From assembly GCA_028717505.1 (NCBI GenBank), contig JAQUNQ010000041.1, positions 1 through 9,606 on the forward strand: 9,606 nucleotides of DNA, in the 5' to 3' direction. The notes below the pieces were generated by a model. That model made no database searches. It saw only the letters and a program-made list of their open reading frames with translations, and was not told where the DNA came from. Of this stretch, positions 6,330 through 9,606 are shown piece by piece. This stretch comes from Candidatus Peribacteraceae bacterium. Lineage in GTDB: Bacteria; Patescibacteriota; Gracilibacteria; Peribacterales; Peribacteraceae. The position numbers and the translations under genes are program-made. The first letter of the stretch is position 1. Each line of letters opens with the position of its first letter.

Positions 6330-6354
6330 CCCTCGCCCACCGCGAGGGTTTTTT
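6330..6354 (+). terminator. Rho-independent terminator, able to act in both directions
   Basis: CCCTCGC (6330-6336), loop CCACC, GCGAGGG (6342-6348), then six T (6349-6354). Upstream AAAAAG (6324-6329) lengthens the stem with A-U pairs and gives a T run on the minus strand as well, so it may also stop leftward transcription. It ends the amidinotransferase/DUF218-like operon and the leader RNA. Confidence 0.85.
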
Positions 6355-6382
6355 CTTTCTATTTCTTTTCCCCCTTTATCCC

Positions 6383-6616
6383 ATGGTAAATATTCTTCCC
6401 ATCGCAACCGGCCTCCCGGATTCCCCTTGGGCCTACCGCTCGCGTGAAAATGTTCCGCAGGGAATCTTCCTCCAGCACAGCGGCGATGGCTTCAGGATCG
6501 ACCATTTTCACAGTGATCCGGCAACTGTCCGGCAATTTGTTTGCGAGATCCGCACGGAAGCCCAAGCACTCACAAGCGCACAAGCTCCGCAACAAAGTGG
6601 GACAGTGCAAGAATGA
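6383..6616 (+). CDS. Small orphan protein, 77 aa, unknown
   Basis: It starts at ATG 6383, 28 bases after the terminator, and ends at TGA 6614-6616. It contains FLQHSGDGFRIDHFHSDP near residues 29-46 and a Gln-rich end. No membrane segment, signal peptide or family is recognised. By hand count GC at codon positions 1, 2 and 3 is about 66, 47 and 54%, an order compatible with coding. The start context (CCCATGG after a pyrimidine-rich leader, no Shine-Dalgarno) matches that of the amidinotransferase and hisS genes. A minus ORF in the register opposite (6359-6610) is also open, so strand is not certain, but it has an unnatural Cys-rich start. If real, this is the first gene controlled by the preceding attenuator. 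Confidence 0.42.
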   Translation: MVNILPIATGLPDSPWAYRSRENVPQGIFLQHSGDGFRIDHFHSDPATVRQFVCEIRTEAQALTSAQAPQQSGTVQE

Positions 6617-6626
6617 TGGGAAAATG

Positions 6627-6682
6627 CCGGAGCTGGGGCACTCCGTGGTGAGCAGAGTCGAACCATGGACCCCCAGTTCCGG
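6627..6682 (+). ncRNA. Long structured hairpin between the orphan ORF and hisS
   Basis: The outer stem, CCGGAGCTGGGG (6627-6638) with CCCCAGTTCCGG (6671-6682), has 12 pairs. The inner stem, TCCGTGG (6642-6648) with CCATGGA (6663-6669), has 7 pairs. The loop is 14 bases, with a CAC/C internal loop between the stems. Both non-Watson-Crick pairs (6632-6677 and 6645-6666) are G-U as plus-strand RNA but would be C-A mismatches on the minus strand, so structure favours plus transcription. No T run follows, so it is not a canonical terminator. No T-box, SRP or tRNA consensus was found. It may be a 3' stability element or an upstream regulatory element of hisS. Confidence 0.45.
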
Positions 6683-6729
6683 AAACGTCGCAGATCTTCC
6701 CCCTCCTTAATCTCGCGACACGTAAACTC

Positions 6730-6758
6730 TTCTCAAATACATTTCCGACTGATACACT
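6730..6758 (+). promoter_or_regulatory. Probable hisS promoter
   Basis: TTCTCA (6730-6735, 4/6) and TACACT (6753-6758, 4/6) are 17 bases apart. Ten bases separate the -10 from ATG 6769, so the 5' leader would be only about 4 bases, again with no Shine-Dalgarno. Both hexamers are imperfect. Confidence 0.4.
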
Positions 6759-6768
6759 CACTCCTCGC

Positions 6769-8121
6769 ATGGCTGAGCCACAGTACCGCACCCCCAAAGG
6801 CACGCATGATGTCCTCCCCGAGGAACAGCGCTACATGACCTACATCAAGAAGGCCGTGCGCCACCGTGCCCGCCAGGCCGGCTACAAGCGCATCGACCCA
6901 CCGATGTTCGAGGACCGGCGTATCTTTGAACGTGGCATCGGCGAGCACACCGACATCGTGGAGAAGGAGCTCTTTAACGTGAGCGGCAAGAGCGCCGACA
7001 CAGAGGGGGAAAAGAACGCATCCTTCGCCCTCCGACCGGAATTCACCGCCGGCATCTGCCGCGCCTACGTCGAGCACGGCATGCAGCAGCTGCCGCAGCC
7101 GGTGCAGGTCTTCGCCATCGGCCCCTGCTTCCGCCACGACCGTCCGCAGAAGGGACGCTACCGCCAGTTCCACCAGTTCGACCTGGAGGTGATCGGCCTC
7201 AAGGACCCAAGCCTCGATGCGCAGCTCATCCACGTCATCACGAACATCTTCGCGGATCTCCGCATCCTCGACCGCCTCACGCTCCAGATCAACAACATCG
7301 GGACGGCCGAGAACCGGAAGGCCTACGTGGATGCTCTCCGCGATTTCTTCATCGGCAAGGAGCGGCAGCTCCCGGAACTCGACCGCTCGCGCCTGAAGAC
7401 GAACCCCCTGCGCCTCCTCGACTCCAAGGAGGAGGATACGCAAATCCTTATCAAGAACGCCCCGAAGTTGACGCAGTTCCTCGACGAGGAGAGCAAGCAG
7501 TTCCACGCGACCCTCCTCGACTACCTCACGACCCTCGGCATCGCCTACGTCGAGAATCCGGGCCTCGTGCGCGGACTCGATTACTACACGCAGACCGTCT
7601 TCGAGTTCTGGGATCAATCGACCGGCGCGCAGAACGCGGTGGGCGGCGGCGGCCGCTTCGACGGCCTGATCGAGCTCCTCGGCGGCAAGCCGACGCCGGG
7701 CGTGGGATTCGCGGGCGGTATCGAGCGGATCATCTGGCACATGAAGGAGGCGGGCGTGCAGGCTCCCCACAAAGACCAAGTGGATATCTTCGTGGCACAG
7801 CTCGGGCCGGAAGCCAAGAAGACGTGCCTCAAGCTCATCGCCGATCTCCGCGAGAAGGGCATCCACACCGTCGGCGCACTCGGCGAAGCGAGCCTGAAGA
7901 GTCAGATGCGCCTCGCGGACAAATTCGAGGCGAAGTTCGCGCTCCTCCTCGGCAAGATGGAAGTGAAGCGCGAAACCATCATCCTCCGCGACATGGCGAA
8001 GGGGCAGCAGAAGGAAATCCCCTTCGAGGGCATCATTGAGAAGGTGGTCGAGCTCCTCGGGGAGAAGAATCTCGACACATACACGCTGCGGGACCAGTTC
8101 ACGGGACCGACGGACGATTAA
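6769..8121 (+). CDS. hisS: Histidyl-tRNA synthetase
   Basis: A 450-aa class II aminoacyl-tRNA synthetase that charges tRNA-His in the cytosol. Seen: N-terminal RTPKGTHDVLP (7-17, the family start); motif 1 region around IDPPMFED (42-49); motif 2, FRHDRPQKGRYRQFHQFD (121-138) with the ATP-binding arginine; the HisA histidine-binding motif LVRGLDYYT (266-274); GGGGRFDGL (292-300); motif 3, GVGFAGGIERI (311-321); and a C-terminal anticodon-binding domain from about 335 (VDIFVAQLG ... LREKGI) to the end. Length and motif order are complete, so it should be active. It is preceded by its own likely promoter and a structured hairpin, and may also receive read-through from the attenuator at 6232-6354. 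It converges on gyrB with 100 bases between. Confidence 0.97.
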   Translation: MAEPQYRTPKGTHDVLPEEQRYMTYIKKAVRHRARQAGYKRIDPPMFEDRRIFERGIGEHTDIVEKELFNVSGKSADTEGEKNASFALRPEFTAGICRAYVEHGMQQLPQPVQVFAIGPCFRHDRPQKGRYRQFHQFDLEVIGLKDPSLDAQLIHVITNIFADLRILDRLTLQINNIGTAENRKAYVDALRDFFIGKERQLPELDRSRLKTNPLRLLDSKEEDTQILIKNAPKLTQFLDEESKQFHATLLDYLTTLGIAYVENPGLVRGLDYYTQTVFEFWDQSTGAQNAVGGGGRFDGLIELLGGKPTPGVGFAGGIERIIWHMKEAGVQAPHKDQVDIFVAQLGPEAKKTCLKLIADLREKGIHTVGALGEASLKSQMRLADKFEAKFALLLGKMEVKRETIILRDMAKGQQKEIPFEGIIEKVVELLGEKNLDTYTLRDQFTGPTDD

Positions 8122-8126
8122 GGATG

Positions 8127-8210
8127 AGGGCGTAGGGTGTAGGGGGGGGTAGGGATTCGAGAAAAAATGCCTGCACAAAGAAAGAATCATTTCCGTAAAC
8201 CCTACGCCCT
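8127..8210. repeat. 12-bp inverted repeat between convergent hisS and gyrB
   Basis: AGGGCGTAGGGT (8127-8138) is the exact reverse complement of ACCCTACGCCCT (8199-8210), with 60 bases between them. It could fold in either convergent transcript and act as a shared, weak terminator or mRNA end. No long T run follows on either strand (only TTTT on plus). Confidence 0.7.
8128..8154 (+). other. G-quadruplex motif directly after hisS
   Basis: Four G runs are separated by loops of 4, 4 and 2 bases: GGG, CGTA, GGG, TGTA, then eight G, TA, GGG. This satisfies the common G3+N1-7 rule. It starts seven bases after the hisS TAA, so it would be in the hisS mRNA 3' end; the C-rich strand is in the gyrB transcript. 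Confidence 0.7.
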
Positions 8211-8223
8211 TTTCCTACGCCCT
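8201..8223. repeat. Direct repeat reaching into the gyrB stop codon
   Basis: CCTACGCCCT occurs at 8201-8210 and again at 8214-8223, three bases apart. The second copy covers two bases of the gyrB stop codon (8222-8224, read as TAG on minus). The G-rich arm at 8127-8138 is the complement of the same unit. Confidence 0.75.
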
Positions 8224-9606
8224 AAATATCCAGGTTCTTCACCGTCTTTGCGTGTGTCTGAATAAATTTGCGGCGCGGGGCGACCTCCGACCCCATGAGT
8301 GTCGTGAAGGTGGCATCTGCGAGCTCGGCATCCTCCATGGTCACACGAAGCATGGAACGCTGGCCAGGATTCATCGTAGTCTCCCAGAGCTGCTCGGGAT
8401 TCATCTCACCCAAGCCCTTATAGCGCTGGATGTTCACGCGTGCCGACTTCTTCGGTTCCTCTTTCGCCTTCCCCTTGGCGCCAGCCTTCGTGAGCTCCGC
8501 CATCTCCTCCGGCTGCTCTGCCTCCCCCTCCTCCGCTTCCTGAATGGCACTGGCATCCACCCCCCACTTCTTCAGTGTCTTCTCCTTCTCCTCATCGCTG
8601 TACGCGTAGGCGATATCTTTCCCACGCGAGATCTTGTAGAGCGGCGGCTGGGCGATGTAGATGAAGCCTGCCTCCACAAGCTCCGGGAAATAACGGAAGA
8701 AGAGCGTGAGGAGGAGCGTGCGGATGTGCGCGCCGTCCACGTCGGCATCGGTCATGATCACGATGCGGTGATAGCGGAGCTTCTGCAGGTCCTTCACCTC
8801 CCCCACCCCCACACCGAGCGCGATGATGAGCGCCTTGATCTCGTTATTCGCGAGCATCTTGTCGAGACGCGCCTGCTCGACATTGAGGATCTTCCCGCGG
8901 AGCGGCAGGATGGCCTGGAACTCGCGGTTCCTCCCCTGCTTGGCTGAGCCGCCGGCGGAGTCGCCCTCCACGATGAAGAGCTCGCACTCGGAGGGATCGC
9001 GGCTGCTGCAATCGGCCAGCTTCCCCGGGAGCGTCATTCCCTCGAGTGCCCCCTTGCGAATCACGCTGTCGCGGGCGGCGCGGGCGGCAAGCCGTGCGCG
9101 CGCGGCGAGAGAGCACTTCGCCACGATATCCCGCGCTTCGCCGGGATGTTCCTCCATGTACTCCGCGAGCTTCTCGTTCACCACGGTTTCCACGGCCGTC
9201 TTCATCTCCGCGTTCCCGAGCTTGCTCTTCGTCTGCCCCTCGAACTGCGGCTCGCGGAGGCGGACGGAAATGACCGCCGTCAGCCCCTCGCGGACGTCAT
9301 CCGCCGTGAGGTTCTCCTCCTTCTCCTTGAGGAGGCTCTGCGCGCGGGCGTAGGCGTTGATGGTGCGCGTGATGGCCGCCTTGAATCCCGTCAGGTGGTG
9401 CCCGCCCTCCATCGTATTGATGTTGTTCGCGAAGGTCACCACGTGCTCCTGGAAGGACTGCGTGTACTGGAGGGCCACTTCCACGAAACCATCTGGCGTG
9501 TCCTTCTCGAACCAAATGGGCTTCCCGATGATATCTTTGGACTCGTTGAGGTGCGCCACGTAGGCGGCAATGCCCCCCTCGAAGTGGAAGCGATAGAGGC
9601 GCGGGA
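8222..9606 (-). CDS. gyrB: DNA gyrase subunit B, C-terminal 460 residues (5' end beyond the window)
   Basis: The frame is open to the right edge; visible residue 1 lies at about 9604. Seen: the end of the ATPase/transducer part with FEGGIAAYVAHLN (8-20), MEGGHHLTGFK (65-75) and the FEGQTKSKLG loop (121-130) whose lysine contacts ATP; the TOPRIM domain with FIVEGDSAGGSAKQGR (210-225, metal-binding E) and the DADVDGAHIR acidic triad (286-295); then IQRYKGLGEMNPEQLWETTMNP and the typical KNLDI end. With GyrA it forms the A2B2 enzyme that introduces negative supercoils using ATP. Between the YAYSDEEKEK segment and VNIQRYKGL there is an extra low-complexity, acidic-then-lysine-rich stretch of about 40 residues. 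ParE is the alternative, but the FIQTHAKTVKNLDI-type end favours GyrB. Confidence 0.95.
   Translation of the reverse strand, partial: PRLYRFHFEGGIAAYVAHLNESKDIIGKPIWFEKDTPDGFVEVALQYTQSFQEHVVTFANNINTMEGGHHLTGFKAAITRTINAYARAQSLLKEKEENLTADDVREGLTAVISVRLREPQFEGQTKSKLGNAEMKTAVETVVNEKLAEYMEEHPGEARDIVAKCSLAARARLAARAARDSVIRKGALEGMTLPGKLADCSSRDPSECELFIVEGDSAGGSAKQGRNREFQAILPLRGKILNVEQARLDKMLANNEIKALIIALGVGVGEVKDLQKLRYHRIVIMTDADVDGAHIRTLLLTLFFRYFPELVEAGFIYIAQPPLYKISRGKDIAYAYSDEEKEKTLKKWGVDASAIQEAEEGEAEQPEEMAELTKAGAKGKAKEEPKKSARVNIQRYKGLGEMNPEQLWETTMNPGQRSMLRVTMEDAELADATFTTLMGSEVAPRRKFIQTHAKTVKNLDI

Larger units (their letters stand above)
6232..6354 (+). promoter_or_regulatory. Candidate Met-codon transcription attenuator (1:2, 2:3 and 3:4 hairpins)
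   Basis: Four complementary segments alternate: 1, CCCTCGC (6236-6242); 2, GCGAGGG (6282-6288); 3, CCCTCGC (6330-6336); 4, GCGAGGG (6342-6348). Segments 1:2 can extend to nine pairs with a bulge, 2:3 makes eight pairs (6282-6289 with 6329-6336), and 3:4 is a terminator. The Met codons (6253-6273) fall between 1 and 2. Inferred logic: with Met-tRNA plentiful the ribosome reaches TAA 6301, covers segment 2, and 3:4 terminates. With Met-tRNA scarce it stalls on the first ATG triplet, covers segment 1, and 2:3 prevents termination. Targets would be the 77-aa ORF at 6383 and perhaps hisS. The pairing is seen; the regulation is inferred. Confidence 0.5.

Noticed and set aside
6359..6610. Minus-strand 83-aa ORF opposite the orphan gene
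   Set aside because: Cys-rich start, no promoter seen, and the opposite frame has the start context used by neighbouring genes. Not fully excluded.
6630..6690. tRNA-like GGTTCGA plus ACCA on the minus strand
   Set aside because: The would-be T stem does not pair and there is no matching acceptor strand or anticodon arm. The plus-strand hairpin explains the sequence better.
6617..6768. T-box riboswitch for hisS
   Set aside because: No AGGGTGG-type antiterminator motif, specifier loop or terminator with T run lies before hisS.
6733..8190. A 485-codon minus-strand ORF opposite hisS
   Set aside because: hisS motifs are complete on the plus strand. The antisense frame is open because of the strong G/C third-position bias, and its product is Leu/Glu/Val-rich without motifs.
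1..9606. CRISPR array, rRNA genes, insertion sequence ends or transposase
   Set aside because: No regularly spaced repeats, rRNA signatures, transposase motifs or terminal inverted repeats were seen on either strand.

Overview
The window looks like bacterial chromosome from an uncultivated lineage. The codon usage and gene style, and especially a zinc-ribbon/HTH protein of a type I associate with Patescibacteria (CPR) genomes, suggest that group; this is inference, not proof. TGA, TAG and TAA all act as ordinary stops, so the UGA=Gly code of Gracilibacteria is not in use. Several genes have a sigma70-like -10 box only 8-10 bases before the start codon and no Shine-Dalgarno sequence, which points to leaderless transcripts.

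Left part (1-4086), a defence-type cluster: an AIPR-family protein on the minus strand, open at the left edge (1-1357); a membrane-anchored Mrr-type restriction endonuclease diverging from it (1553-2173); a zinc-ribbon/helix-turn-helix protein converging on the endonuclease, with directly abutting stop codons (2174-2848); and an unrecognised protein with a possible degenerate PD-(D/E)XK core (2893-4065). The two recognised proteins both carry a D...QxK nuclease signature, so this part may be a phage-defence module. A short degenerate-looking coding fragment (4163-4285, minus) lies next to it.

Middle part (4323-6192): a clear promoter drives a pentein-superfamily amidinotransferase/dimethylarginine dimethylaminohydrolase-like enzyme (4373-5269). 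It overlaps by 46 bases a second gene whose middle resembles a DUF218/YdcF-like domain (5224-6192). The two are probably co-transcribed.

Right-centre (6189-6768): the most unusual stretch. A promoter embedded in the preceding stop codon is followed at once by a 25-codon ORF with two ATG triplets. Around it lie two CCCTCGC and two GCGAGGG segments that can form mutually exclusive 1:2, 2:3 and 3:4 hairpins, the last being a Rho-independent terminator. This is the architecture of a transcription attenuator that senses charged tRNA-Met. Downstream are a 77-aa orphan ORF and a 19-bp hairpin whose two G-U pairs favour a plus-strand RNA.

Right part (6769-9606): hisS (histidyl-tRNA synthetase) on plus converges on gyrB (DNA gyrase subunit B, 5' end outside the window) on minus. 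The 100 bases between them hold a four-tract G-quadruplex motif, a 12-bp inverted repeat and a direct repeat that runs into the gyrB stop codon.
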